Notes under the pieces: generated by a model
Databases searched by the model: none
Seen by the model: the letters and a program-made list of their open reading frames with translations, nothing else
What the model was told of the DNA's origin: nothing
In this document: positions 9,197 through 18,956 of the stretch, in pieces
How positions within the stretch are numbered: position 1 is the stretch's first letter
Layout: each line of letters begins with the position of its first letter
Made by a program: the position numbers and the translations under genes
Source of the DNA: an uncultured Burkholderiales bacterium
GTDB lineage: Bacteria > Pseudomonadota > Gammaproteobacteria > Burkholderiales > Burkholderiaceae
Assembly (NCBI GenBank): GCA_946480465.1
Contig: CAMLJY010000001.1
Coordinates: 124,001-188,000, forward strand
Direction: 5' to 3'
Length of the DNA stretch: 64,000 nt

Positions 9197-10306
9197 TCAG
9201 GGTTGCGCCTGCGACTTGATGTGCGCCACCAGCGCATCCACCTCGTCGTCGGTCAGCGGGATCGGCGGCATCACCGGCGGGAAGCCCTTGATGCTGCGCG
9301 CGGTGGGGTTCCTGATGAAGTCGCGCAGGAAGGCCTCGTCCACCTTCGCGGTGCTGCCGTCGTCCAGGCTCTCGGTCTTGCCGTACAGGTTCTTCCAGGT
9401 GGGGCCGACGCCGCTGCTGCCGTCGATGCTGTGGCAGGCGGCGCAGCCCTTTTCCTGCGCCAGCGCGCGGCCGCGGGCCACCAGCGGGTCAGTGGGCTCG
9501 GCGGTGGCGGCGGGCGGCGACTGCGTCGTCTCGAAGCTGGGGTGCCTGGCGAGCCAGGCCTCGAACTGCGCCTGGCTCTCGACCACGACGAAGCCGCGCA
9601 TGGCAGGATGGCCCACGCCGCACAGCTGGGCGCACATCGCCTCGTAGCGGCCGGGCACCGTGGGCGTGAACCAGAACTGGCTGATCTGGCCGGGCACGAT
9701 GTTCTGGCGCGCGCGAAAGTTGGGCACGAAGAAGTCGTGCAGCACGTCGTGCGAGCGCAGCAGCATCTTCACCGGCTTGTTCACCGGCAGGTGCAGCTCG
9801 TTGTTGTCGACGAGGATGTCGTCGCGGCCCGCGGCATCCGCGGGGTCGATGCCGAAGGGGTTGTTCGGCGCGAAGAAGCGCGCATCGCTGCCGCCCAGCT
9901 TGCCGCCTTCGCCCGGGAAGCGGAAGCGCCACTGCCACTGCTGGCCCAGCACCTCCACCTCCAGCGCATCGTCGGGCGGGCGCACGTAGTCGGCGTACAC
10001 CTTCAGCCCCGGCGCCAGCAGCGCGACGATGCCGATGGTGGTTACGCCGATCAGCCAGCGTTCCAGCTTGTGGTTGACCGGCTCGTAGGCCGCGCGCCGG
10101 CCCGCGCGGTGCCGGAAGCGCCACAGCGCGTAGACGACGAACAGGTTGATCACGACGAAGAACACGCCGGTGATGACGATGGTGATCGTCAGCGTGTCGT
10201 CCATCGCCTTCCAGTTGGAGGCGAGCGGCGTCGTCCACCACGGCGCCATCAGGTGGAAGAGCACCGAGGCGACGACGATGACGAGCAGCACGATTGCGAT
10301 CACCAT
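9197..10306 (-). CDS. coxM: Cytochrome c oxidase subunit II with fused cytochrome c domain (caa3 type)
   Basis: The electron-entry subunit (369 aa). Two N-terminal transmembrane helices are followed by a periplasmic cupredoxin domain with the binuclear CuA ligands (SHDVLHDF, then CAQLCGVGHPAM). About residue 285 onward is a class I cytochrome c domain with CAACH and a downstream Met (PPVMPPIP). The fused heme makes this a caa3-type enzyme that can take electrons directly from a soluble donor. No cleavable signal is evident before the first helix. GGGAGG lies about 10 bases upstream of the ATG. Confidence 0.95.
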   Translation of the reverse strand: MVIAIVLLVIVVASVLFHLMAPWWTTPLASNWKAMDDTLTITIVITGVFFVVINLFVVYALWRFRHRAGRRAAYEPVNHKLERWLIGVTTIGIVALLAPGLKVYADYVRPPDDALEVEVLGQQWQWRFRFPGEGGKLGGSDARFFAPNNPFGIDPADAAGRDDILVDNNELHLPVNKPVKMLLRSHDVLHDFFVPNFRARQNIVPGQISQFWFTPTVPGRYEAMCAQLCGVGHPAMRGFVVVESQAQFEAWLARHPSFETTQSPPAATAEPTDPLVARGRALAQEKGCAACHSIDGSSGVGPTWKNLYGKTESLDDGSTAKVDEAFLRDFIRNPTARSIKGFPPVMPPIPLTDDEVDALVAHIKSQAQP

Positions 10307-10400
10307 CGGGAAGAACCTCCCCCAGCCGCCAGGGCTGGTCCCGACATTGCTGCAGTGCCGGCCGCCGCCGCAGCGGGCGGCCGGCGCGTGGCGCGGGCCG

Positions 10401-10913
10401 CTATTCGCCGCCGGCCGAGGGGCGGGCGAGCTTCCAGTACAGCACCGCCGCGATCACGCCGAAGGCCAGGTGCGCCATCAGCGTGCCCCAGCCCCGCAGC
10501 TCGGTGAACCAGGGCAGGGCGTAGGTCAGCAGGTGGAAATTGAACAGGTACAGCGCCACGCCGAAGACCGCGCCGATGGTCTGGATCATGCCCAGGCTGG
10601 TTTCGTAGTGGAAACCGGCGATGAGCGTGCCCAGCACCAGGCCGAACACGACGCCGAGAAGATAGTGGGTTATCAGCGCGGCAGCCACGACACCCAGGTC
10701 GAACTCGTGCGGCGTACGCTCCAGGATGCCCGGCCCCATCACCAGCGCGGCCACCAGGTGCGGGATCCGCCACGGGCCGTCCATGCTCATCGACGCGGCC
10801 CAGATCAGTTCCAGCACCATCAGCACCGCGCCGGCGGCAAAGCCGGCGGCGGCGGCCGCGCGCCAATCCGGCGCCCGCCGTTCCCATTGGTGGGTCTGCA
10901 GTTGAAGTTCCAT
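10401..10913 (-). CDS. Four-helix membrane protein of unknown function, oxidase-linked
   Basis: I do not recognise a named family. The 170-aa product has four to five hydrophobic segments and a cluster of polar residues in the loops (MDGPWRIPH, ERTPHEFDLG). The ATG at 10911-10913 is preferred over an upstream GTG because AAGGAG sits five bases before it. It lies 94 bases upstream of the subunit II gene on the same strand, so it is probably the second gene of the cox operon. An assembly or accessory role is only inferred from position. Confidence 0.7.
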   Translation of the reverse strand: MELQLQTHQWERRAPDWRAAAAAGFAAGAVLMVLELIWAASMSMDGPWRIPHLVAALVMGPGILERTPHEFDLGVVAAALITHYLLGVVFGLVLGTLIAGFHYETSLGMIQTIGAVFGVALYLFNFHLLTYALPWFTELRGWGTLMAHLAFGVIAAVLYWKLARPSAGGE

Positions 10914-11024
10914 GACCACTCCTTCGGCAGCCGCGGCTCGTGGCCGCGCCGCCTGCGGTACAGCGCCTCTTCGGCCCCGCCTGAAGCGGGCGCGGCCCCC
11001 AGGGGGCCGCGCGGGCTCAGGCCG

Positions 11025-11540
11025 TCAGGGGAAGACGAGGACGTTGCTTTCGACGCCCTCGAGCTGCGCTTCCGGATGCAGGGCCTGCAAGCGGGCTTCG
11101 ATTTCCTTCACGCGGGCGGCGGGCACGTCCACCATCAGCAGGATCTGGCCCTGCTCGATGGCCGGCGTGAAGCGCTTCAGCCGCTGGCTGGGCACCGAGA
11201 CGCCGATCATGCTGGCCGACCAGGCGCCGAAGCCGGCCCCCAGCATGCCCAGAACCGCGGCAATGCCCCACTGGGGCGAATCACCGACGATGGGGAAGAA
11301 GACGGCCGCCGCCACGCCGATCAGGGAGCCGGCGGAGCCGCCGACCACCAGGCCCATTTCGGCCGCCCGGATCACGTCCGAGGTCTGCAGCACGTTGGCC
11401 TGGTGCAGCCCGGTCATGTCGGCGTCCTCGCGGGCGACGAAGTGGATGTGCCGTTCGGGGACCCGAGCCAGCAGCAGGTCGTCCGTTGTCCGACGGGCGC
11501 TCGCCAGGTCGGGCAACAACCAGTAGATCCTTCTGCGCAT
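11025..11540 (-). CDS. DUF1269 family membrane protein
   Basis: A 171-aa DUF1269-type protein. The N-terminal half has a ferredoxin-like fold pattern (RRIYWLLPD ... HIHFVARE). A Gly/Ala-rich double hydrophobic hairpin follows at about 70-110, and the C-terminus carries the typical IEQGQILLMVDVP stretch. GAGGAGGG precedes the ATG. Family members are often stress-linked and their function is unknown. It is the first gene of the minus-strand run leading into the oxidase cluster and is divergent from glgB. Confidence 0.8.
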   Translation of the reverse strand: MRRRIYWLLPDLASARRTTDDLLLARVPERHIHFVAREDADMTGLHQANVLQTSDVIRAAEMGLVVGGSAGSLIGVAAAVFFPIVGDSPQWGIAAVLGMLGAGFGAWSASMIGVSVPSQRLKRFTPAIEQGQILLMVDVPAARVKEIEARLQALHPEAQLEGVESNVLVFP

Positions 11541-11751
11541 GATGCCCTCCTCGTGAAGTTGGACAAATGCACCGCTTTGGACGAGCCGTTTCTACACCTG
11601 TTCGTGATGCCGATCAAGGCCACGATCCCGCGAATGGGGCAGGCGCTTTCCCGCGTTATCGACCCTGTTCGCGCATCAACCTTTGGCGCCGCCTGCCCGT
11701 ACCATCGGCCTTCGGCCGGGCTGTGCCGGCGCTACCCGAGGGACTGCCGCG

Positions 11752-13947
11752 ATGCTGAGCGACGAGGATGTGCTGGCCCTGGTGCATGCGCGCCACCCCG
11801 ACCCCTTCGCGGTGCTGGGCCTGCATGCCGATGCCGATGCACCCGGCGCCTTGTCGCTGCGCGTGCTGCTGCCGCAGGCCGACGGCGTGGCGGTGGTCGA
11901 TGCCGGCACGGGCGAGCACCTTGCGGACCTGGTGAAGCGGCATGACGCAGGCTTCTGGCAGGGGCTCATCCCCCATCGGCACGACCGCTTCGACTACCGC
12001 CTGCAGGTGCGCTGGTCCGACGGCAGCATCGGCCGTCATGCCGATGCCTATGCCTTCGGCCCGCTGCTGACCGACACCGACCTGCACTACCTGGCCGAAG
12101 GCAGCCACCTGCGGCCCTACGAGGTGCTGGGCGCGCACCCGATGACGGTGGGCGGCGGCGTGCATGCGGTGGCGGGCGTGCGCTTCGCGCTGTGGGCGCC
12201 GAATGCGCGGCGCGTCAGCGTGGTGGGCGACTTCAACGGCTGGGACGGCCGCCGGCACGTGATGCGCTCGCGCGGCGGCTCGGGCATCTGGGAACTGTTC
12301 GTGCCGCACGCGGCCGAAGGCGACCGCTACAAGTACGAGATCGTCGATGCGCAGGGCCTGCTGCTGCCGCTGAAATGCGATCCCTTCGCGCATGCCGCGC
12401 AGCTGCGCCCCGACACCGCCAGCCAGGTGGCCGCCTTGCCGCCGCGCCAGCCGCTGCCGGCCACGCGCCGCGCGGCCAACCATCGGCAGGCGCCGATCTC
12501 GATCTACGAGCTGCACCTGGGTTCCTGGCGCCGCCACCCCGATGGCCGCTTCCACGACTGGGACATGCTGGCCGCGTCTGTGCCGGGTTATGCGGCGGAG
12601 CAGGGCTTCACCCACGTCGAGCTGCTGCCCATCACCGAGCATCCCTTCGACGGCTCCTGGGGCTACCAGACGCTGGGCCTGTACGCGCCCACCTCGCGCT
12701 TCGGCCCACCGGCCGGTTTCCAGCGCTTCGTCGCGGCCTGCCATGCGGCCGGCGTCGGCGTGCTGCTGGATTGGGTGCCGGCCCACTTTCCCAGCGATGC
12801 ACACGGCCTGGCGCAATTCGATGGCAGCGCGCTTTACGAATACGCCGACCCGCGCGAAGGTTTCCACAAGGACTGGAACACGCTGATCTACAACTTCGGC
12901 CGGCACGAGGTGCGCAACTTCCTGATCGGCAGCGCGCTGCACTGGATCGAGCGCTACGGCGCCGATGGCTTGCGCGTGGACGCGGTCGCCTCGATGCTGT
13001 ACCGGGACTACAGCCGCGCTCCGGGCGAGTGGCTGCCCAACCAGCACGGCGGGCGCGAGAACCTGGAAGCCATCTCGCTGCTGCGGCGCGCCAACGAGGT
13101 CATCGGCGCCGAATGCCCGGGCGCCATCACCGTCGCCGAGGAATCCACCGCTTTTCCCGGTGTCTCCGCGCCCACCTATGCCGGCGGCCTGGGCTTCCAC
13201 TTCAAATGGAACATGGGCTGGATGCACGACACGCTGGCCTACATGGCGCAGGATCCCATCCACCGGCGCTGGCACCACGACAAGATGAGCTTCGGCCTGG
13301 TCTATGCGTTCAGCGAGAACTTCGTGCTGCCGCTCTCGCACGACGAGGTGGTGCACGGCAAGCGGTCCGTCCTGGGCCGCATGCCGGGCGACGACTGGCA
13401 GCGCTTCGCCAACCTGCGGGCCTATTACGGCTTCATGTGGAGTCACCCGGGCAAGAAGCTGCTGTTCATGGGCCAGGAGTTCGGGCAACCCACCGAATGG
13501 AGCCACGACACCGAGCTGCCCTGGTCGCTGCTGGGCGACGCACGCCACGCGGGCGTGCAGCGGCTGGTGCGCGATCTCAACCACCTGTACCGCGGCGAGC
13601 CCGCATTGCACCAGCTGGACCATGACCCGGCCGGTTTCGAATGGATCGCGGTCGGCGAGGCCGAGACCTCGGTCTTCGCCTGGGTGCGGCGCGATGCCGA
13701 GGGGCGGCCCGCGCTGGTGGCCTGCAATTTCACGCCGGTGCCGCGGCATGGCTACCGGCTGGGGGTGCCCGCGGGTGTCGGGCAATGGCGCGAGGCCCTG
13801 AATTCCGATTCGGCCTGGTATGGGGGGAGCAACGTGGGCAATGGAATGATGAGCCTGCGCACCGAGGCCGTCGGGGCGCATGGGCGGGGCCAGTCGGTTG
13901 AACTGGTGTTGCCGCCATTGGCCACCATCATCTTGCTGCCCGCATGA
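11752..13947 (+). CDS. glgB: 1,4-alpha-glucan branching enzyme
   Basis: Makes alpha-1,6 branches in glycogen. It is 731 aa, the usual length for the long form. An N-terminal N1 domain is followed by a CBM48 domain ([19 protein letters not shown]) and a GH13 barrel. Catalytic residues are visible: nucleophile Asp in DGLRVDAV, acid/base Glu in VAEESTAFP, and the stabilising Asp in [10 protein letters not shown]. The ATG at 11752 has GAGGGA about 9 bases upstream. It overlaps glgX by ATGA. No glgA or glgC is present in the window. Confidence 0.97.
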   Translation: MLSDEDVLALVHARHPDPFAVLGLHADADAPGALSLRVLLPQADGVAVVDAGTGEHLADLVKRHDAGFWQGLIPHRHDRFDYRLQVRWSDGSIGRHADAYAFGPLLTDTDLHYLAEGSHLRPYEVLGAHPMTVGGGVHAVAGVRFALWAPNARRVSVVGDFNGWDGRRHVMRSRGGSGIWELFVPHAAEGDRYKYEIVDAQGLLLPLKCDPFAHAAQLRPDTASQVAALPPRQPLPATRRAANHRQAPISIYELHLGSWRRHPDGRFHDWDMLAASVPGYAAEQGFTHVELLPITEHPFDGSWGYQTLGLYAPTSRFGPPAGFQRFVAACHAAGVGVLLDWVPAHFPSDAHGLAQFDGSALYEYADPREGFHKDWNTLIYNFGRHEVRNFLIGSALHWIERYGADGLRVDAVASMLYRDYSRAPGEWLPNQHGGRENLEAISLLRRANEVIGAECPGAITVAEESTAFPGVSAPTYAGGLGFHFKWNMGWMHDTLAYMAQDPIHRRWHHDKMSFGLVYAFSENFVLPLSHDEVVHGKRSVLGRMPGDDWQRFANLRAYYGFMWSHPGKKLLFMGQEFGQPTEWSHDTELPWSLLGDARHAGVQRLVRDLNHLYRGEPALHQLDHDPAGFEWIAVGEAETSVFAWVRRDAEGRPALVACNFTPVPRHGYRLGVPAGVGQWREALNSDSAWYGGSNVGNGMMSLRTEAVGAHGRGQSVELVLPPLATIILLPA

Positions 13948-16061
13948 AACTGCCCGAGCAGCTGCAGCCCGGCCACGCCGAACCGATGGGCTCCCTGGCC
14001 CGCGACGGCGGGGTCAACTTTGCCGTCTTCTCGGAACACGCCCAGCGCATCGAGCTGTGCCTCTTCGACACCGACGGCGTGCGCGAACTGCGCCGCTACG
14101 AGCTGCACGGCCCCGACGACGGCGTCTTCCACGGCTTCCTGCCCGGCGTCGGGCCCGGCCTGGTCTACGGGCTGCGGGCCCACGGCCCGCACCAGCCGGA
14201 AGCCGGCCACCGCTTCAACCGCGCCAAGCTGCTGCTGGACCCCTGCGCGCGCGAGATCGTCGGCCGCCTGCACTGGGCGCCCGAGCACTACGGCTACACG
14301 CCGGGCCACCCGGACGGCGCCCGCTCGCTGGACCCGCGCGACAACGCCGGCGGCATGCTCAAGGCCCGCGTCGCGCCGCCGCCGCAGCCCGCGGCCGGCT
14401 GGCGCAATGCCCCACGCACGCCGGTGGCGGACATGGTGCTGTACGAAATGCACGTGAAGGGCTTCTCGCAGCGCCTGCCCGGCGTGCCGCAGGAATGGCG
14501 CGGAAAGTACGCGGCCTTGGCCCACCCCGCCGCCATCGCCCATTTCAAGGCGCTGGGCGTCACCACGCTGTCGCTGCTGCCGGTGCACTACCACCTGGAC
14601 GAGCCGGCACTCGCCGCCCGCGGCGCGGTCAACTACTGGGGCTACAACACCATCGGCTTCTTCTGCCCCGACCCGCGCTTCGCCTGCCGGCCCGACGACC
14701 CGACCGCGGTGAACGAGGAGTTCCGCGCGATGGTGGCGGCGCTGCACGAGCAGGGCCTGGAGGTGGTGCTGGACGTGGTCTACAACCACACGGCCGAAGC
14801 CGGTGAGACCGGCCCCACGCTGAGCTTCCGCGGGCTGGACCACGCCAGCTGGTACCGGCTGGTGCACGACGACCGGAGCCGCTGCGAGAACCTGACCGGC
14901 TGCGGCAACACGCTGAACGTGGCGCACCCGCGCGTGGCGCAGTTCGTGCTGGATTCGCTGCGCTATTGGGTGCACGAGATGGGCGTGGACGGCTTCCGCT
15001 TCGACCTGGGGCCGGTGCTGGGCCGCACGCGGCACGGCTTCGATCCGCATGCGGCCTTCTTCACCGCGCTGCGGCAGGACCCGATCCTGGCGCGCGCCCA
15101 CCTGATCGCCGAGCCCTGGGACGCCGCCTACGACGGCTACCAGGTCGGCCGCTTCCCCGGCCGCTTCCTCGAATGGAACGACAAGTTCCGCGACAGCGTG
15201 CGCCGCTACTGGCTGGGCGCCGCCGCGGCCGGCCCGGCGGTGAGCCGCGGCGAGCTGGCGCGGCGCTTCACCGCCTCCAGCGACCTGTTCCACCACGGCC
15301 AGCGCCGGCCCAGCGCCTCGGTCAACTTCATCGCCGTGCACGACGGCTTCACGCTCGCTGACTTGACGAGTTATTCACGCAAGCACAACCAGGCCAACGG
15401 CGAAGACAACCGCGACGGCCGCGACGGCGAGCCCTGCGCCCCCTTCGGCGCCGAGGGGCGCAGCGAAGACCCCGCCGTCATCGAGACCCGGCGCCGCCTG
15501 CGCCGCGGCATGCTGGCCACGCTGCTGCTGGCCCAGGGCACGCCGATGCTGGCGGCCGGCGACGAGATCGGCCACAGCCAGCAAGGCAACAACAACGCCT
15601 ATTGCCATGACTCGCCACTGACCTGGCTGGACTGGGAGCGGGCCGACCGCGACCTGTGCAACTTCGTCGGCGAGCTGCTGGCGCTGCGCCGCGCCGAGCC
15701 CGCGCTGCGCCACGACCGCTGGTTTCGCGCGCCGCCGGTCGCCAAAGGCGAGCGCAGCGCCACCTGGTTCACGCCCGGCGGCCACGAGATGACGGTGGCC
15801 GATTGGCATGACGTCGGCGAACCCGCCTTCGCCTGCCAGATCCTGGCATCGCCCCTGGAACCGCCGGCCGAAGGCAGCGCGCGCCTGCTGCTGGCCTTCA
15901 ACCCCGACCCCGAGCCCACGCGCTTCGCCTTGCCGCACGGCCTGTGGCAGGTGGCCATCGACTCCAGCGGCGAACGGGCGAGCGGCATCGACCTGCCCGC
16001 CGTGGCCACGCTGGACGTGCCGGCACGCAGCCTGCTGGTGCTGCGCAGCAAGCCCTTCTGA
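13944..16061 (+). CDS. glgX: Glycogen debranching enzyme GlgX
   Basis: A 705-aa isoamylase-type GH13 enzyme that removes short branches left by glycogen phosphorylase. It has an N-terminal CBM48 domain ([13 protein letters not shown]), then the barrel with [12 protein letters not shown], catalytic [15 protein letters not shown] and [14 protein letters not shown]-terminal beta domain present. Its start overlaps the glgB stop, which indicates coupled expression, and malQ follows 18 bases after its stop. Confidence 0.96.
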   Translation: MKLPEQLQPGHAEPMGSLARDGGVNFAVFSEHAQRIELCLFDTDGVRELRRYELHGPDDGVFHGFLPGVGPGLVYGLRAHGPHQPEAGHRFNRAKLLLDPCAREIVGRLHWAPEHYGYTPGHPDGARSLDPRDNAGGMLKARVAPPPQPAAGWRNAPRTPVADMVLYEMHVKGFSQRLPGVPQEWRGKYAALAHPAAIAHFKALGVTTLSLLPVHYHLDEPALAARGAVNYWGYNTIGFFCPDPRFACRPDDPTAVNEEFRAMVAALHEQGLEVVLDVVYNHTAEAGETGPTLSFRGLDHASWYRLVHDDRSRCENLTGCGNTLNVAHPRVAQFVLDSLRYWVHEMGVDGFRFDLGPVLGRTRHGFDPHAAFFTALRQDPILARAHLIAEPWDAAYDGYQVGRFPGRFLEWNDKFRDSVRRYWLGAAAAGPAVSRGELARRFTASSDLFHHGQRRPSASVNFIAVHDGFTLADLTSYSRKHNQANGEDNRDGRDGEPCAPFGAEGRSEDPAVIETRRRLRRGMLATLLLAQGTPMLAAGDEIGHSQQGNNNAYCHDSPLTWLDWERADRDLCNFVGELLALRRAEPALRHDRWFRAPPVAKGERSATWFTPGGHEMTVADWHDVGEPAFACQILASPLEPPAEGSARLLLAFNPDPEPTRFALPHGLWQVAIDSSGERASGIDLPAVATLDVPARSLLVLRSKPF

Positions 16062-16079
16062 ACGCCCGAGGACGCTCCG

Positions 16080-17678
16080 ATGAACCTCCACCAACGTGCC
16101 GCCGGCGTGCTGCTGCACGTCACCTCCTTGCCGGGCCCGCACGGCATTGGCGATTTCGGCCCGGAGGCCTTCCATTTCGTTGATTGGCTGGCGGCGGCCG
16201 GGCAATCGGTGTGGCAATGGCTGCCGGTGCAGCCGATCGGCCCGGGCGATTCGCCGTACCAGAGCGTCTCGGCCTTCGCCGGCAGCCCGCTGATGGTGGC
16301 GCTGGAGCCGCTGGTGGCCGCGGGCTGGCTGGCGGCGCCGCAGCTGCCTGAAGGGGGCTTCGACGCGGCGCGCGTCGACTACGCCCGCGTCGTGCCCTGG
16401 CGCCAGCAGCAGCTGCGCGCCGCGGCGCGCGGCTTCTTCGAGCACGCCACGCCGCGCCAGCACGAGGCCTTCGAGGAATACCACCAGACCGAAGCCGGCT
16501 GGCTCGACGACTATGCGCTCTTCATGGCGCTGGAAACCGCGCACGGCGGCCGCTGCTGGTGGGAATGGGCCGAGCCGCTGAAGCGCCGCGACCCGGCCGC
16601 GCTGACCGCTGCGAAACGCGAGCATGCCGACGAGATCGGTTTCTGGCAGTTCGTGCAGTGGTGCTTCGACACCCAGGCCGCGTCGCTGAAGCGTTATGCC
16701 GCGGAGCGCGGCGTGCACATCATGGGCGACCTGCCGATCTTCGTCGCCCACCACAGCGCCGATTGCTGGGCGCGCCCGGACCTGTACACGCTGGACGAGG
16801 ACTTCCAGCCCACCGTGGTGGCGGGCGTGCCGCCCGACGAGCTGGGCCCGCTGGGCCAGCGCTGGGGCAACCCGCTGTACCGCTGGGACCGCATGGCCGA
16901 CGAAGGCTGGGCCTGGTGGGCCGCCCGCGTGCACCGCGCGCTGGACCATGCGGATGTGTTCCGCATCGACCATTTCCGCGGCTTCGCCGGCTATTACGAG
17001 ATTCCCGCCGCCAGCTCCACGGCGCAGCAGGGCCGCTGGCTGCAAGGGCCGGGCCAGGCCTTGTTCGATGCCGTCGCCGCGCGGCTGGGCGAGCTGCCCA
17101 TCGTCGCCGAGGACCTGGGCTACATCACGCCCGACGTGCACGCGCTGCGCGACGGTTGCGGCTTTCCCGGCATGAAGATCCTGCAGTTCGCCTTCGGCGG
17201 CAACGGCAGCCACGAGTTCCTGCCGCACAACTACCCGCGCCACTGCCTGGTCTACACCGGCACGCACGACAACGACACCGTGCGCGGCTGGTGGGCGCAG
17301 GCGCGCCCGCACGAGCGGGCCTTTGCCGGGGCCTACCTGGCCTGCCACGAGCACGACGTGCACTGGGCGATGATCCGCGCGGCCTGGAACTCGGTGGCAA
17401 ACATCGCCGTCTGCCCGTTCCAGGACGTGCTGGGCCTGGGCAGCGAGCACCGCATGAACATTCCCGGCACGCTGGGCCCGCACAACTGGAGCTGGCGCTT
17501 CAGCTGGCCGATGGTCGGCAGCGAGCCCGGCCGGGTGCTACGGATAGTCACCGAAGTGAGCGGCCGTCTGCCGGGCCAGCAGCCGCCGGCGCCGCCCTCG
17601 ACGGCGGGCTACTGGACCGAATCGGCGGGCAGCGACACCGCCGACGAGGCGGTGGCCATGGGAGCGGGGGTGCAGTGA
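16080..17678 (+). CDS. malQ: 4-alpha-glucanotransferase (amylomaltase)
   Basis: A GH77 enzyme that disproportionates maltodextrins and completes glycogen/maltodextrin turnover with GlgX. Its 532 aa include the N-terminal GVLLHVTSLPGPHGIGDFG signature, RIDHFRGF with the catalytic Asp, IVAEDLG with the acid/base Glu, and YTGTHDNDT. The last 40 residues are a low-complexity tail. It is third in the glgB-glgX-malQ operon. Its last codons overlap a possible small reading frame (GTGA). Confidence 0.96.
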   Translation: MNLHQRAAGVLLHVTSLPGPHGIGDFGPEAFHFVDWLAAAGQSVWQWLPVQPIGPGDSPYQSVSAFAGSPLMVALEPLVAAGWLAAPQLPEGGFDAARVDYARVVPWRQQQLRAAARGFFEHATPRQHEAFEEYHQTEAGWLDDYALFMALETAHGGRCWWEWAEPLKRRDPAALTAAKREHADEIGFWQFVQWCFDTQAASLKRYAAERGVHIMGDLPIFVAHHSADCWARPDLYTLDEDFQPTVVAGVPPDELGPLGQRWGNPLYRWDRMADEGWAWWAARVHRALDHADVFRIDHFRGFAGYYEIPAASSTAQQGRWLQGPGQALFDAVAARLGELPIVAEDLGYITPDVHALRDGCGFPGMKILQFAFGGNGSHEFLPHNYPRHCLVYTGTHDNDTVRGWWAQARPHERAFAGAYLACHEHDVHWAMIRAAWNSVANIAVCPFQDVLGLGSEHRMNIPGTLGPHNWSWRFSWPMVGSEPGRVLRIVTEVSGRLPGQQPPAPPSTAGYWTESAGSDTADEAVAMGAGVQ

Positions 17679-17809
17679 CGCCGCGGCGCCGCTTCTTCGC
17701 CTTGGCGTTCGGCCCGTTCACCGCCGCCCTGTCCACGCTGCCGCTTCGGTCGTTGGTGGTGGGGGAGATCGACCGAGCCGCGGAAACGATGCCGATGGAT
17801 GGCCTATGA
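17675..17809 (+). CDS. Possible 44-aa coupled small protein after malQ
   Basis: A GTG overlaps the malQ stop (GTGA) and opens a 44-codon frame beginning MTPRRRFFALAFGPF, with a basic N-terminus and one short hydrophobic stretch. The overlap resembles the genuine junctions in this window, but there is no ribosome site beyond the coupling and no recognised family. Chance occurrence is quite possible. Confidence 0.22.
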   Translation: MTPRRRFFALAFGPFTAALSTLPLRSLVVGEIDRAAETMPMDGL

Positions 17810-17839
17810 GCTGTCGATGAGCCGCCGATGACCGGCCGA

Positions 17840-18418
17840 TCAGCCCGCCGGCCGGCCGGGCCGCGCCAGCCATTCGCGCCGCAACAGGCCGTAGATGGCC
17901 GAGTCCGAGGTCTCGCCGCCGACGATCCAGCGTTCGCGCAGCAGGCCCTCGCGGGTGAAACCCAGGCGCTCCAGCATGCGGGCCGAAGCGGCGTTGCCCG
18001 GGTCGATGTCGGCCTCCACGCGGTTCAGGTCCAGCGCCGCGAAGCCATGGTCCAGCAGCGCGCCGACGGCCTCCGCCGCAAAGCCCTGGCCCCAGGCCGA
18101 CGCCGCCAGGCCGTAGCCCACCTGTGCACGGCGGCAGCTCGGCCAGCGGTCGAACAGCGTGCAGCGACCGATCAACTGCCCATCGGCGCGCTGCACGATG
18201 CCCAGCGCCAGGTGTTCCCCGGCCGCATGCCCGGCCGCATCGCCGGCGATCCGCTGGCGCGCGTGCTCCAGGTCGGGCCAGGGCGGCGTGCTCCAGTAGC
18301 GCATCACCGCGGGGTCGGAGAAGACTGCGAACAGCGCCTCGGCGTCGCTGTCCTGCAGCGGGCGCAGCAGCAGGCGCGGGGTGGACAGCTGCGGCGGCGT
18401 GATGGCGGGAAGGCTCAT
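17840..18418 (-). CDS. GNAT family N-acetyltransferase (RimJ/RimL-like)
   Basis: A 192-aa GNAT protein with the RimJ/RimL layout: TPRLLLRPLQDSD at the N-terminus, the acetyl-CoA loop as SAWGQGFAAEA, and the C-terminal NAASARMLERLGFTREG signature. It should acetylate an amino group on a protein or small molecule. The target cannot be predicted. I chose the ATG at 18416-18418, because upstream in-frame sequence is arginine-rich junk that runs into the tandem-repeat area. Confidence 0.85.
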   Translation of the reverse strand: MSLPAITPPQLSTPRLLLRPLQDSDAEALFAVFSDPAVMRYWSTPPWPDLEHARQRIAGDAAGHAAGEHLALGIVQRADGQLIGRCTLFDRWPSCRRAQVGYGLAASAWGQGFAAEAVGALLDHGFAALDLNRVEADIDPGNAASARMLERLGFTREGLLRERWIVGGETSDSAIYGLLRREWLARPGRPAG

Positions 18419-18551
18419 CGGGCAGGGGTAGGGGATGGACGTGCGTGGACTATGCCGCAGGCGCCGGGCTCGCCGCCGCCGCCTCGGGCCACGACAAGGC
18501 TGCGGCGTGGTGACCGTAGCGACGGCCTCGACCGGCGCCGTCGGCCCGACC

Positions 18552-18682
18552 GGCCTCACGGCCTCACGCCCTCACGGCCTCACGGCCTCACGGCCTCACG
18601 GCCCCACGGCCCCACGGCCCCACGGCCCCACGGCCCCACGGCCCCACGGCCCCACGGCCCCCACGGCCCCAACGGCCCCAAC
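18552..18682. repeat. 8-bp tandem repeat array (GGCCTCAC to GGCCCCAC)
   Basis: About 16 head-to-tail units. Six GGCCTCAC units (one with G to C at position 2) are followed by seven GGCCCCAC units, then three 9-base derivatives (GGCCCCCAC and twice GGCCCCAAC). The change from T to C units in two homogeneous blocks suggests growth by replication slippage in two phases. It lies in the 388-base gap between the acetyltransferase and the small membrane protein. I see no gene in the rest of that gap. Confidence 0.95.
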
Positions 18683-18806
18683 GGGCGGCCGTGGCGCCTG
18701 TGCCGCCTGTGTGGGTGCTGCAGTGAGGCAGGGCGCGGGGCAGGGCACGCCGATGCGCTGAGCGCCGGATGGAGGGTCCGCGAGCGGTGCGGGTGGTGGG
18801 CCTGAT

Positions 18807-18956
18807 TCAAGAAGCACAGAGGCTCCACAGGGTCGCCAGCGCGGCCTGGGCGTCGCCATCGACCCAGCCGCGCCAGGCCAGCAGCAGCAGCCCGGCCATG
18901 GCCAGCCCCCAGATGACGCGGCGGGTTCGGGGCGGCGACCAGCGGGGACGGCTCAT
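18807..18956 (-). CDS. 49-aa single-helix membrane protein coupled to the MFS gene
   Basis: The ATG (18954-18956) overlaps the MFS transporter stop as ATGA. The product starts MSRPRWSPPRTRR, then has one clear hydrophobic helix (VIWGLAMAGLLLLAWRG) and a short C-terminal tail with one Cys near the end. Positive charges before the helix predict an N-in orientation. It may be a small subunit or regulator of the transporter. No known family was recognised. Confidence 0.5.
   Translation of the reverse strand: MSRPRWSPPRTRRVIWGLAMAGLLLLAWRGWVDGDAQAALATLWSLCAS

Noticed and set aside
7319..10507. A very long plus-strand open frame (over 1000 codons) across the cox genes
   Set aside because: It is antisense to clear cytochrome oxidase genes, is extremely rich in His, Gln, Arg and Glu, and has no domain or ribosome site. 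High G+C makes such frames common.
18552..18682. CRISPR array
   Set aside because: The units are 8 to 9 bases and contiguous with no unique spacers. No cas genes are present in the window.
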